From a bacterium (GTDB lineage: Bacteria; UBP6; UBA1177; JAGLDR01): a stretch of DNA of 37,441 nucleotides. The stretch covers positions 1 through 37,441 of the forward strand of contig JAGLDR010000068.1 of the NCBI GenBank assembly GCA_023145475.1, read 5' to 3'. The notes beneath the pieces are model-generated. The model had not been told where the DNA came from. It made no database searches and saw nothing but the letters and a program-made list of their open reading frames with translations. Each line of letters starts with the position of its first letter. Position 1 is the stretch's first letter. Positions 1-9,285 of the stretch are shown in pieces. The translations under genes were made by a program, and so were the position numbers.

Positions 1-220
1 CCTATACAACAAAGTGTATATAATATCACTTTTTTCACATCATCCTCCAACAGATTGTTACCGTACATACACTCTTATTGTAATAAAGATAGAGAAAAAG
101 TAAACTACAAAAAAAGTAAATAGAGATATAAAGTTACTATTAGCTAATTTGTTCGCTTCTTTTATAGACATCATTTTTTTCTGTGCTATACTCGCTCGAT
201 TTCTGGTTGGAGGTGTAGTT

Positions 221-733
221 ATGAAACAGGTATCTATTTTACTTTTTATCTCTTTACTTATTAGTGGATGTAAAGCAAAAGGTGAATCAATAATGACAGT
301 AGGCGTAACATCTCAAGTCACTGATACTACTGTTTGTTTTATCTTAAAAGACACATCTATTTCTGACGACTCGTGGCCAAAATCGTCCGATGCTGATGAT
401 GGAATTGCCCGCTGTGCAGGCTCTGATGAAATTAAGGATTCATACCATCTCACGACTGACACCAACTTTGAAAAACTTATCACCTGCTTTTATGGTGATA
501 CCATCTGCTTCGGAGGTGGGAGCACTGGAAAATCATGGGGTGTCGGAATTACAGGAGATCGAGATGAATATGACAAAGATGTTTTCTGTACCTCTTGCGC
601 AACAAAAAGTGTCACATTTACACTGACAAACAGCAACTCAGACGAAGGCGAATCTGATGATGATGAAGAAACACCAGATGAAGATAGCGGAGAAACCGAC
701 AATGACAAACTCACCGATAACGACTCAGAATAA
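221..733 (+). CDS. Putative lipoprotein with an acidic Asp/Glu-rich C-terminal tail
   Basis: ORF 149..733 has an internal ATG at 221 giving MKQVSILLFISLLISGCKAKGES, a typical lipobox signal peptide; the C-terminus is DEGESDDDEETPDEDSGETDNDKLTDNDSE. Confidence 0.75.
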   Translation: MKQVSILLFISLLISGCKAKGESIMTVGVTSQVTDTTVCFILKDTSISDDSWPKSSDADDGIARCAGSDEIKDSYHLTTDTNFEKLITCFYGDTICFGGGSTGKSWGVGITGDRDEYDKDVFCTSCATKSVTFTLTNSNSDEGESDDDEETPDEDSGETDNDKLTDNDSE

Positions 734-743
734 GGAGAAACCT

Positions 744-1772
744 ATGTACTCAGATCGAGGTCAACTTGGTATTATTGCTTGTGATTCAGCTAGAGAATTT
801 GCTGAGTTGGTGGTAAAACATCTCAAAAAGATGTATCGTCGAGATAACAATGAAACACGCTTTAAATACATTAAGTCGACTGAAACGATGTTTGCAAATG
901 GTGAGATTAAAACAACATTAGATGAGCCGGTGAGAGGTTCTGATGTCTATGTTATCCAACTTGTAGATGATCCGTTGTCGACCCGCTCTGTCAATGATAA
1001 CTTGATGTCACTCACCACGACTATCAATGCAGCATACAATAGCGATGTATCTAATATCACTGCCGTTATTCCTCAATTCCCCTATTCTCGTCAAGAGCGA
1101 AGAAAAGGGAGAGAGAGCCTGACAGCTGCGATGGTTGCCACTTTTATGGAAGAGTGTGGAATGCAGCGAGTATTGACAATTGATATTCACGCCGAGGCAA
1201 TTGGTGGCTTTTTTCACCGCGCTCGCCTCGATAATCTTCACGCTTCTTACTCTCTGATGAAGGCGATGAGAACCAGAAACCTTATCAATGAAACCACCGT
1301 GATGGTTGCTCCTGATGTTGGCTCTGCTGAAACTGCTCGCTACTATTCAAGAGAGCTCGAAACAGATATGGCACTTATTGTAAAAGAGAGAGACTATTCT
1401 CAAGCATCAACAGTCGTTGACACGCGACTTGTCGGAGATGTTACTAATAAAGATGTTATTATTGTCGATGATATGATTGCAACTGGTGGAACACTGCTTG
1501 CTGCCTGCAAACGACTGAAAGAGTTTGGAGCACACACAATTCATGTCTTTGTTACTTTTGCTTTTTTCAATGGTGATGCAGTTGAAAAAATAGATGCAGC
1601 ATTCAAAGAGGGTATTATTCACTCTATCACGGGCACCAATGGCGTATGGCGTGGCGCTGCATTCTCTGAGAAACATGAGTGGTATCACGAAGTTGACATC
1701 TCTCAAGTCTTTGCAAAAACAATCTATCGTATCAACCATATGAAATCAATATCAAAAATCTTGGATGTTTAG
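744..1772 (+). CDS. prs: Ribose-phosphate pyrophosphokinase (PRPP synthetase)
   Basis: PRPP synthetase motifs (IPQFPYSRQERR, VLTIDIHAEAIGGFF, PRPP loop VIIVDDMIATGGTLLAA). Start placed at ATG 744 after AAGGAG, not at ORF start 657. Confidence 0.92.
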   Translation: MYSDRGQLGIIACDSAREFAELVVKHLKKMYRRDNNETRFKYIKSTETMFANGEIKTTLDEPVRGSDVYVIQLVDDPLSTRSVNDNLMSLTTTINAAYNSDVSNITAVIPQFPYSRQERRKGRESLTAAMVATFMEECGMQRVLTIDIHAEAIGGFFHRARLDNLHASYSLMKAMRTRNLINETTVMVAPDVGSAETARYYSRELETDMALIVKERDYSQASTVVDTRLVGDVTNKDVIIVDDMIATGGTLLAACKRLKEFGAHTIHVFVTFAFFNGDAVEKIDAAFKEGIIHSITGTNGVWRGAAFSEKHEWYHEVDISQVFAKTIYRINHMKSISKILDV

Positions 1773-1780
1773 GAGCTACT

Positions 1781-2680
1781 ATGAACAAAACAGTTGTTGT
1801 CGCAGGACACAAAACATTAATTAGCACCGACTTGCCATTTTTAACTCCGTTTAAGAAGGGAAAAGTGCGCGAAGTATATGAAATTGGCGAACATCTTCTT
1901 ATTATTGCAACTGATAGAATCAGTGCGTTTGATGTTGTGATGGATACTCCAATTCCGAAGAAAGGAGTCTACCTTACCGCACAAAGCTCATACTGGTTCA
2001 AAGAGCTGGAAAAAGCTGGATATCCAACCCATTTTGTTACTGACGATTTTGATGAAATTGTGAAAATAACAGGTATTACTGAGCTTAATAGTGTTAAAGA
2101 TGATTTAGATGGACGAGTTATGCTTGGGAAAAAAGCGGCGGCACTTCCTATTGAAGCAATTTGTCGTTTTCGTATCTTTGGCTCGGCTCTGAGTGCACTC
2201 AAAAACAGCACTTGGATTTGGGAGCCAATCACTTTAGAGGGTGAGTTAGAGCCAGGCGTAAAAATTGTTAACGGCCCTGCATTTACTCCAACAGATAAGT
2301 CAGAAACCGATGAAAAGATAACTTTTGAACAGATGACAGAACTTGTGGGTAATGACAAAAATCTTGCACTTCAAGTGAAAGAGCTTTCTGTTGGTATCTT
2401 TCAATTTGCCAACAAAAAGGCGATTGCAGAGCTTGGTTTTGAAATTGCAGACGGTAAAGTTGAGTATGGTATTCTCAATGATGAACTCATTTTGATTGAT
2501 GAAACCTTTACCTCAGACAGCACCCGTTTTATGCCAGACAAATCAAAAGAGGTTTTTCGTCAGTGGCTTATTTCAAACGGATTGAAGGGCAAAGCAGCGA
2601 CAATTCCTGATGATGTTGCAATGGAAGTTTCAAAACTCTATCGTGAGCAGTGTCAAAGTATGGGAATAACACTCAAATAG
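1781..2680 (+). CDS. purC: Phosphoribosylaminoimidazole-succinocarboxamide synthase (SAICAR synthetase)
   Basis: GKVREVYEIGEHLLIIATDRISAFDVVM...IPKKGVYLTAQSSYWF and LILIDETFTSDSTRF are typical of PurC. Confidence 0.93.
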   Translation: MNKTVVVAGHKTLISTDLPFLTPFKKGKVREVYEIGEHLLIIATDRISAFDVVMDTPIPKKGVYLTAQSSYWFKELEKAGYPTHFVTDDFDEIVKITGITELNSVKDDLDGRVMLGKKAAALPIEAICRFRIFGSALSALKNSTWIWEPITLEGELEPGVKIVNGPAFTPTDKSETDEKITFEQMTELVGNDKNLALQVKELSVGIFQFANKKAIAELGFEIADGKVEYGILNDELILIDETFTSDSTRFMPDKSKEVFRQWLISNGLKGKAATIPDDVAMEVSKLYREQCQSMGITLK

Positions 2681-2689
2681 CAGATATTT

Positions 2690-4396
2690 CTATAAAATAT
2701 GCTCGGTCGGTTCTCCAAGATAGTAGCCTTGAACATAATCAATTCCTAACTTTTTAACTATCTCATAAATCTCTTTTGAATGGACAAATTCTGCAACAAG
2801 TTTCATACCCTTTTCATGGGCGTAGTGTTGAATTGTGCTTACAATAATTTGAGACTCTTTTGAGGTATCAAGATTTTTTATATATTTTCCATCAATTTTT
2901 AACATTGTTGCGCCTAAATCTTCTAGCTGAGAAAAGTTTGAGCAACGGGTACCAAAATCATCAATAACAATTTCAAGTCCTAAATCACTAAGCTTAGCCA
3001 CTTTTTTGCGAACACACGGCTCGTCACTGACAGAATTATTCTCAAGAATTTCCAAGGTAATCAAGGAGGCATTTACAGCATCATCTTTTAGAACTTTTTC
3101 AACAAAGTGGAGTAACTTTGGATTATGAAGAGAGACATTTCCAATATTTATACTAAAGTTATGCCCTGTTTTTGCTGAATCCGAGCACGCTCTCTTAAAC
3201 ATAAACCTAAATATATCAAATAGTTGACCATTATTTTCAGCAGCTTCTAAAAAATAGTTTGGGGTATAAATCTTATCATTGTAACGCAACCGAACAAGCA
3301 TCTCATACTTGTAGAGTTCTTGAGTCTGAGTATCATATATCGGCTGGTAATAGGGCAAAATATTATTTAACGAAAAGGCCTCTTTAATTCGCTGTCCCCA
3401 ATAATTCGTATTTTCTATCCGTTTAATAATTTTTAAATCATCACGATAGAATTGGACTTGATTTTTACCACTGTGTTTTGCTTCTGTCAGTGCCAGCTCA
3501 GATTTTTGGAGTATATTAGTGCCACATTTGTGAGCAACACCAATGGTTGTATCAAGCGATCTATGAAAATGTTCAGTGTGAATGACAACTTGATCGAGAC
3601 TCTGCTTTATCTTTGATACCACATCAATGATACCGTTTTCTTGCTTGGCAGGGATTAATATAGCAAATTTATCAGCATCAAGATGGTATATTTGATAGCG
3701 ATCTCCATACGATGAGAGCAAAAAGACTCCGAACTGAATCAACACCTCATCTCCTGCTTCAAATCCATTGGCTTCATTTATAGAAGAAAATGCAACAATA
3801 TCAACAAGAAGAAGTACGCTATCGCTATCGCTGTCAACATCTAAATCTTCAATCAACTTTCGACGATTGGGAAGTTGTGTTAAAGAGTGCGTTACCATCT
3901 TTTTATAGGTCTCTTCATATTTTTGCTTAAGTTCAAGAAGTTGCTCATATTGTTTGATAGATGTTCTAAAAACTGTGTAGAGTTTTTCAAGCGTTAGCTC
4001 TGCCTTCTCTTTATAGCCATTAATATCATATTTATCAATAACACTCATTTGAGGTGCTTCATTTGGCTGCCCCGTCCTAATAATGAGCCTTATAAGGTCA
4101 TTCTTCAAAACGGTTCGAATATACTCAATCAAATCAAGACCGGCATTTGGTGTCTCCATCACGACATCAACAAGTGCCATCGCAATATCTGATTGCTTAC
4201 CAAGTATATCTTTTGCCTCTTTCCCACTGTATGCGTGTAAAACATCAAGGGTATAATCTTTAAAAACCATTGATTTTAATGCACTTACTGTAATAGCGTG
4301 CATCGCCTCATCATCATCAACTATTAACACTTTAAAAAGAGGTTTGTTAATTTGATTCTGACTCTCTTTTGCTTTAGCAAAACTAAGATTCCCCAT
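2690..4396 (-). CDS. Response regulator with REC, degenerate GGDEF and EAL domains
   Basis: REC N-terminus (KVLIVDDDEAMHA...), GGDEF fold with LDADKF in place of GGDEF, EAL-type C-terminus (YEMLVRLR, LEILENN, VIDDFGTRCSNFSQLEDLGATMLKIDGKYIK, VAEFVHS). RBS GAGGAGGAG before ATG. Confidence 0.88.
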   Translation of the reverse strand: MGNLSFAKAKESQNQINKPLFKVLIVDDDEAMHAITVSALKSMVFKDYTLDVLHAYSGKEAKDILGKQSDIAMALVDVVMETPNAGLDLIEYIRTVLKNDLIRLIIRTGQPNEAPQMSVIDKYDINGYKEKAELTLEKLYTVFRTSIKQYEQLLELKQKYEETYKKMVTHSLTQLPNRRKLIEDLDVDSDSDSVLLLVDIVAFSSINEANGFEAGDEVLIQFGVFLLSSYGDRYQIYHLDADKFAILIPAKQENGIIDVVSKIKQSLDQVVIHTEHFHRSLDTTIGVAHKCGTNILQKSELALTEAKHSGKNQVQFYRDDLKIIKRIENTNYWGQRIKEAFSLNNILPYYQPIYDTQTQELYKYEMLVRLRYNDKIYTPNYFLEAAENNGQLFDIFRFMFKRACSDSAKTGHNFSINIGNVSLHNPKLLHFVEKVLKDDAVNASLITLEILENNSVSDEPCVRKKVAKLSDLGLEIVIDDFGTRCSNFSQLEDLGATMLKIDGKYIKNLDTSKESQIIVSTIQHYAHEKGMKLVAEFVHSKEIYEIVKKLGIDYVQGYYLGEPTEHIL

Positions 4397-5729
4397 CTAT
4401 CTCCTCCTCGATTTTGATAACAAATGAGAGACCTTGCCCCTCTAAAGTATCATCAATTTTAATTGTACCACCTAGCGTTTTATATATAAGATTATAGACA
4501 ATATTCAATCCAAGTCCACTGCCGCCACTGCCTAAAGCTGTCGTAAAAAACGGATCGAAAATCTTCTTCTCAATCTCTTTCGAAATCCCTTTTCCATTGT
4601 CAGAAAAGAGAATTGTTAGGATACCATCTTTCTCAAAGCCATCAATCGTTATCTGATTGTCAGGAGCAATATCAAATGCGTGCTTCACAGCATTCATTAC
4701 CAAATTGGTTATTATTTGAGAATAAATCCCGGCATAAGAATTCAGTTCAATTGTCTCGTCGACATTATTATGTATCACAACCTGCTTCTGCTTCAGTTCA
4801 TTCTTTAATGAAAGAACAACCTCATTAACATACTGCTTTAGATTAAAATTCCGCTTAACATCAGAATGCTGATCAGCACTAATTTGCTTAAAAGATTTTA
4901 TCAAATCACGAGCCTTCTCTAATGCAATCATCACAATGCCCGCACTCTCTTTTGATGTCTTCAAATAGTCGCGAAAAACCTCTTCAGTCATAGTTTCATC
5001 ATCATATAGTGCCTCTAATTGGGCAACTTCATGCTTTAACTGAGAAATACCGGTCAATCCAATTCCTAGCGGCGTATTAACCTCATGTGAAACCCCCGCA
5101 ACCAAAGAGCCAAGTGATGCCAATTTCTCAGATTCAACAAGTTGCTGTTGAGCCTGCTTCAACTCTTCAATCACCTCTGTAAGCTCATTGTTTTTATCGG
5201 AAAGAAGCCCCCTAATCTGCCAACTAAAGCGTTGGAAATAAGTCGCAAACAGAGAGAAGAAAACAAACGCGAGCAGTGCCTCTCTCAACTGAAATAGATG
5301 TACAACACCTGGCAAAAATCCAAAATGAATAAGCAAAAGAAGTATTGCAAGAGAAAAATTCAAAACAATAACCCAAATTCGCCCTATTGAAAAATCAAGA
5401 AGATTAAGCATAAAAAGCGGCATAAAAGTGAGCCAAATAAGCATCTGCAACTGCCCTTGAGGGGCCATTGCGAAAAGAATAAGAGTCAGAAAAAAGAGTA
5501 TTCCCGTAAGGAGCGTTGCCGTTACTTCTACCTGTTTAGTAATAAAGAGATAGATAAGTAAACTATACGACAGAATTGCAAGCACGCCATCAAGAATAAC
5601 ATCACTTTCCCATTCAGCACTCCTGTGTAAATCCATTACAAATAAAATTGTTAACAGAATAGATGATGATATTAAAAGAACAAAAAGAAGGCGCTCTTTA
5701 TGCTGAATAAACAGTCTGCTTTTAGCCAT
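4383..5729 (-). CDS. Membrane sensor histidine kinase
   Basis: Several hydrophobic N-terminal segments, H-box LASLGSLVAGVSHEVNTPLG, N-box NLVMNAVKHAF, DNGKGIS, GSGGSGLGLNIVYNLI. Start at ATG 5729 (MAKSRLF). Overlaps the downstream regulator ORF by 14 nt. Confidence 0.9.
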   Translation of the reverse strand: MAKSRLFIQHKERLLFVLLISSSILLTILFVMDLHRSAEWESDVILDGVLAILSYSLLIYLFITKQVEVTATLLTGILFFLTLILFAMAPQGQLQMLIWLTFMPLFMLNLLDFSIGRIWVIVLNFSLAILLLLIHFGFLPGVVHLFQLREALLAFVFFSLFATYFQRFSWQIRGLLSDKNNELTEVIEELKQAQQQLVESEKLASLGSLVAGVSHEVNTPLGIGLTGISQLKHEVAQLEALYDDETMTEEVFRDYLKTSKESAGIVMIALEKARDLIKSFKQISADQHSDVKRNFNLKQYVNEVVLSLKNELKQKQVVIHNNVDETIELNSYAGIYSQIITNLVMNAVKHAFDIAPDNQITIDGFEKDGILTILFSDNGKGISKEIEKKIFDPFFTTALGSGGSGLGLNIVYNLIYKTLGGTIKIDDTLEGQGLSFVIKIEEEIDGES

Positions 5730-5858
5730 TATCTCCACTCAAAACTATGCGTTTCTCCTCAAACAGATGTGTGTAGCTCATAACAATCAAGTGAGTATAA
5801 CAGTTTACATAAAATAAACAAATTTTAGTTTAAATAACGAAGATACGAGCTCTTATCG

Positions 5859-6773
5859 TCAGTTAGAAAAGTTGAAGCAGATAACGCGGGCCAAAGCCTT
5901 CTGACTCGCTAACCAGCTGTCAAAGGCCTTTTGTTGGTTCTCAATATAAAAACGATTCATCAAACTCATTTTGACTTTTTCATACGGCACAGGTTCGCCC
6001 TGCTTCACCGCATTGAGCTTGATAATATGCCATCCAAAACGACTCTTAAACGGCTGTGAGATTTCACCTTCCTTCATATCTTGTAGCACTTTTGCAAATG
6101 CAGGAACCATATCGGAAGAATAAAAAGTTCCAAGAGATCCACCTTGCGCAGCACTACCATCGTTTGAATATTGGCGGGCGGCCTCTTCAAAAGAAATCTT
6201 CCCCGCTTGAATATTAGTATAAATCCCGTTAATCATCTCATAGTTATCTTGACGAATCAAAATATGCGATGCGGTATACTTTCGAGAATCAGTGTACTGC
6301 TTTTTATACATTTCACGAAGAAGAGCATCATCAACACTCAACTGTTTCGTTGCAATCACCTGTTTCAACTTCAACATCTTCAGCTGTTTTACCAAAACCT
6401 CTTTTTTATAGGTTTCCCAAGAAATACCGCCTTTGGTAACCTCTTGTTGAAGCTGGTCAAGCGTCATACTGTTTTGTGAGGCAACATTACGAATCGCATT
6501 ATCTACCTCACTCTCTGTAATAGATAAGTTTTGTCGCTCGAGCTCTTGATCCACTAAAAGTTGGTTAATTGCAATATCCATCAGTTTGGCTCGCCGCTCT
6601 AAAACAGCATCAGCCGAAACACTCTCTGGGCTTTCAGGATTGAGTTGTTTTTTCAAATCATACATTGTTACAGGATCACCGTTAATGGTGCAAACAATCA
6701 TATTAACAATATCATCTTTTGAAAAGAGTGTGCTAACAGATAGAAAAAGAAGGAGAAAAAGAATTTTTTTCAT
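5859..6773 (-). CDS. Exported SurA/PpiC-type peptidyl-prolyl isomerase
   Basis: Signal peptide, SurA-like N-terminus (VCTINGDPVTMYDLKKQL), parvulin core (YTASHILIRQDN...FEEAARQYSNDGSAAQGGSLGTFYSSDMVPAF...SRFGWHIIKL). Confidence 0.85.
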   Translation of the reverse strand: MKKILFLLLFLSVSTLFSKDDIVNMIVCTINGDPVTMYDLKKQLNPESPESVSADAVLERRAKLMDIAINQLLVDQELERQNLSITESEVDNAIRNVASQNSMTLDQLQQEVTKGGISWETYKKEVLVKQLKMLKLKQVIATKQLSVDDALLREMYKKQYTDSRKYTASHILIRQDNYEMINGIYTNIQAGKISFEEAARQYSNDGSAAQGGSLGTFYSSDMVPAFAKVLQDMKEGEISQPFKSRFGWHIIKLNAVKQGEPVPYEKVKMSLMNRFYIENQQKAFDSWLASQKALARVICFNFSN

Positions 6774-6779
6774 CGAGGC

Positions 6780-7919
6780 TTATTTCTCTTGAGCTTTAGG
6801 AGCTGGCGCCATTCTTCTCATGCCTTTTCCTTTGCCTTGTCCTTTTTTGTTAAAACGCATCTCTTGCATCTTTTTTATCTGATCTTTGTTCAGTTTAAGT
6901 TGAGGTTTTCCCTGACCATTCATCTGTGGCCGAGCGCCCTTCATACCTTCACCCATTTTAGGTGCATTCTTAACTTCGTCAGGAATATCCATTTTGATAG
7001 CTTGAACTGCAGCTTCATCTATTTTGAAATTGGTGCGCTTCTTTATGTCAACTAATGCTGTTTTGTAAGCCTCTTTTCTCTTGTCTGCTTTCAATGCTGA
7101 CTCAATTCTCTTCTCTACATCATTAATATTCTTAACGACAGCCTCTTTTTTGCCTGTCAATTTAATGATATGAAATCCATACTGAGTTTTAACAAGTGCA
7201 GAGATATCACCAATATCTTTCAGGGCAAAAGAAGCTTCTGTAAACTCTTTAACCATTCTTCCGCCGTTTGCAACTGTTGCAAAATATCCAACATCGCCAC
7301 CGCGTCTTTTTGATCCTGCATCATCACTATATTTTTGCACCAACTTAACAAATGACTGTGCCTTGCCTTTTGATGTCATCACTTCTCCGTAGACCTTTCC
7401 AGCCAACTTCTTTGCGGCTGCTTCATCTCTGGCGTCTGTAATTTTAACAAGAATATGGCTTGTCTTTACCTTTGCTGGTTGAGTATACTTGGCTGTATTC
7501 TTCTTAAAATACTCTTTAATCTCAGCTGGAGTTACCTTTATCTCTTTTTCAATCTTATTCTTCAGAACTGAACCCATATAAAAACGGGCGATGTTACTTT
7601 TAATCTTTGTCAGCAATACCTTGTCTGTTGCTGCGCCCTCTTTCATTGCGTAGTATGCAAGCAACTCACCTTCAACGATTCTATCAACAAGCTCTTTTTT
7701 CTTTTCTGGATCTGAATAACGATTTCTTAAATAAGGATTCAACTGATTAAGATAAGACTCAACATACTCATCCGTAATAGTAAGTCCATCAAACGATGCA
7801 ATCACTTTCCCACTTTTTGTGGCTGGAAACAAATTCAAATTAGTTCCATTGTCGCCGGCTTTATTACAGCCAACCAATGAAATAGCAATAAGAAACAACA
7901 CTAACAATACTTTCTTCAT
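6780..7919 (-). CDS. Lipoprotein PpiC-type peptidyl-prolyl isomerase with a basic Met/Gly/Lys-rich C-terminal tail
   Basis: Start at ATG 7919 gives MKKVLLVLFLIAISLVGCNKAG (lipobox). Parvulin core KTSHILVKI...SDDAGSKRRGGDVGYFA...TQYGFHIIKL. Tail ...MGEGMKGARPQMNGQGKPQLKLNKDQIKKMQEMRFNKKGQGKGKGMRRMAPAPKAQEK. Confidence 0.85.
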   Translation of the reverse strand: MKKVLLVLFLIAISLVGCNKAGDNGTNLNLFPATKSGKVIASFDGLTITDEYVESYLNQLNPYLRNRYSDPEKKKELVDRIVEGELLAYYAMKEGAATDKVLLTKIKSNIARFYMGSVLKNKIEKEIKVTPAEIKEYFKKNTAKYTQPAKVKTSHILVKITDARDEAAAKKLAGKVYGEVMTSKGKAQSFVKLVQKYSDDAGSKRRGGDVGYFATVANGGRMVKEFTEASFALKDIGDISALVKTQYGFHIIKLTGKKEAVVKNINDVEKRIESALKADKRKEAYKTALVDIKKRTNFKIDEAAVQAIKMDIPDEVKNAPKMGEGMKGARPQMNGQGKPQLKLNKDQIKKMQEMRFNKKGQGKGKGMRRMAPAPKAQEK

Positions 7920-8022
7920 AACAACCTCCAGATAAAAAAAATAATATCTTTCTGACCTGCCGTAGCAAGTAAAATAATAAAACAAGGGGGGTACTACGAC
8001 CCCCCTAAAATCGAAAAAGCGC

Positions 8023-8238
8023 TTAAAATCTTCGTTTCTTAAGATTTTTTCTTCTACGACGCTCAGCTTCTTCACGCTTTCTGCGTTTACGAACACTTGG
8101 CGGCTCGTAGTGGCGACGCTTTTTAAGCTCCTTATACAATCCTTCGAGAGCCATCTTCTTTTTAAGAATCTTAATAGCTCTTTCAAGATCATCAGTTACA
8201 TGAACTTCTAAGGGCCCGATGTACTTCTGTCTACGCAT
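8023..8238 (-). CDS. rpsU: 30S ribosomal protein S21
   Basis: Small, very basic: MRRQKYIGPLEVHVTDDLERAIKILKKKMALEGLYKELKKRRHYEPPSVRKRRKREEAERRRRKNLKKRRF. Start at ATG 8238 with AAAGGTGG upstream. Confidence 0.87.
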   Translation of the reverse strand: MRRQKYIGPLEVHVTDDLERAIKILKKKMALEGLYKELKKRRHYEPPSVRKRRKREEAERRRRKNLKKRRF

Positions 8239-8289
8239 GGCATTCACCACCTTTCAACTTCAAATTTGTTAAGAACAAGAAGTGGGTGG

Positions 8290-8317
8290 ATTATATGCCT
8301 TAAAAAAGAGAGGTCAA
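8290..8317 (-). promoter_or_regulatory. Sigma70-like promoter upstream of rpsU
   Basis: Minus strand TTGACC (8312-8317), N16, TATAAT (8290-8295). Confidence 0.6.
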
Positions 8318-8478
8318 CTATTATTTGCCAAAAGTTTTGACTTTTCATTTTTTTTGTGTTTAATGGTAGTTGTAATTGACTGAGAAGTGTATGCAGTGAT
8401 TGTTATGTTCAAAAAAATTCTAAAAGAAAATCAAACAAAACAACACAGCAGGTTTAAACCCCAACGAGGAGAAGTAAG

Positions 8479-8682
8479 ATGAGTAAAGGTACAGTAAAGT
8501 GGTTCAATTCAGAAAAAGGCTATGGATTTATCGCACCAGCTGATGGTGGAAAAGATTTGTTCGTACATCATTCAGAAGTACAAACCCCTGGAAGAGCAAT
8601 GCTTGACGAAGGTCAGGAAGTAGAGTACGAAGTTGGCGAAGGACAAAAAGGTCCATGCGCAGTTAATGTAGTTCCTAACTAA
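8479..8682 (+). CDS. Cold-shock protein (CspA family)
   Basis: [35 protein letters not shown]...; RNP1 and RNP2 motifs. Confidence 0.95.
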   Translation: MSKGTVKWFNSEKGYGFIAPADGGKDLFVHHSEVQTPGRAMLDEGQEVEYEVGEGQKGPCAVNVVPN

Positions 8683-8713
8683 GAACACATAACAGAACTT
8701 TGCATTTTATATG

Positions 8714-8746
8714 AGCCGGTTCTAACGAATCGGCTTTTTCTTTTTT
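8714..8746 (+). terminator. Rho-independent terminator after the cold-shock gene
   Basis: AGCCGGTTC-TAAC-GAATCGGCT 9-bp stem (one G-T pair) followed by TTTTTCTTTTTT. Confidence 0.8.
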
Positions 8747-8760
8747 ATCTCACTATTTAT

Positions 8761-9267
8761 TTAGCAGACAGCTTTAAATAACATTAGAAGCGCTTTTTTT
8801 GTCGCTTCATTGCGTATTTCGTTGCGATTTCCTGAGAATTGGTAGCGTTCGATATGGCTGTTATCAACTGTTTTGATACCAATTATGACGGTACCAACTG
8901 GTTTTTCAGCGGTTCCTCCACCTGGGCCTGCAATACCTGACACCGCTATCCCTACATCTGAATGAAGTCCTGCAAGCATTTCTGAAACGGTCTCTTTTGA
9001 AACTGCCCCGTCTGTTTCGAGTGTTTTTTCAGATACGCCTAGCAACTCTTTTTTAGATTGATTTGAATAGGTAATCAAACCGTGCGAGAAGACAGATGAA
9101 ACACCAGAAACAGAGACAAAGGCATCACAGACAAGTCCGCCGGTGCAGCTCTCTGCGATAGAAAGGGTTAATTTTTTGGATTGGAGTGTTTCAACGATTT
9201 TATGTACCATTTCCAAGATAATTTCCTCGTCGAACGGAGGTATCAAACCGACGCACGAATAGTGCAT
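8761..9267 (-). CDS. CinA C-terminal/PncC-type nicotinamide-nucleotide amidohydrolase
   Basis: LSIAESCTGGLVCDAF...HGLITYSNQSKKELLGV...AVSGIAGPGGGTAEKPVGTV. The start could instead be ATG 9210 (MVHKIVETL). Confidence 0.87.
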   Translation of the reverse strand: MHYSCVGLIPPFDEEIILEMVHKIVETLQSKKLTLSIAESCTGGLVCDAFVSVSGVSSVFSHGLITYSNQSKKELLGVSEKTLETDGAVSKETVSEMLAGLHSDVGIAVSGIAGPGGGTAEKPVGTVIIGIKTVDNSHIERYQFSGNRNEIRNEATKKALLMLFKAVC

Positions 9268-9285
9268 CGGAATGACACCGTCCTA

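Noticed and set aside
8193-8250. Upstream extension of the PPIase ORF to 8192 and of S21 to 8250
   Set aside because: The PPIase signal peptide/lipobox begins at ATG 7919; the upstream part overlaps rpsU. S21 is better started at ATG 8238 with a proper RBS.
8376-8478. Promoter and thermosensor 5' UTR of the cold-shock gene
   Set aside because: A TTGACT is present at 8376 but no convincing -10 at proper spacing; an RNA fold cannot be assessed by eye.
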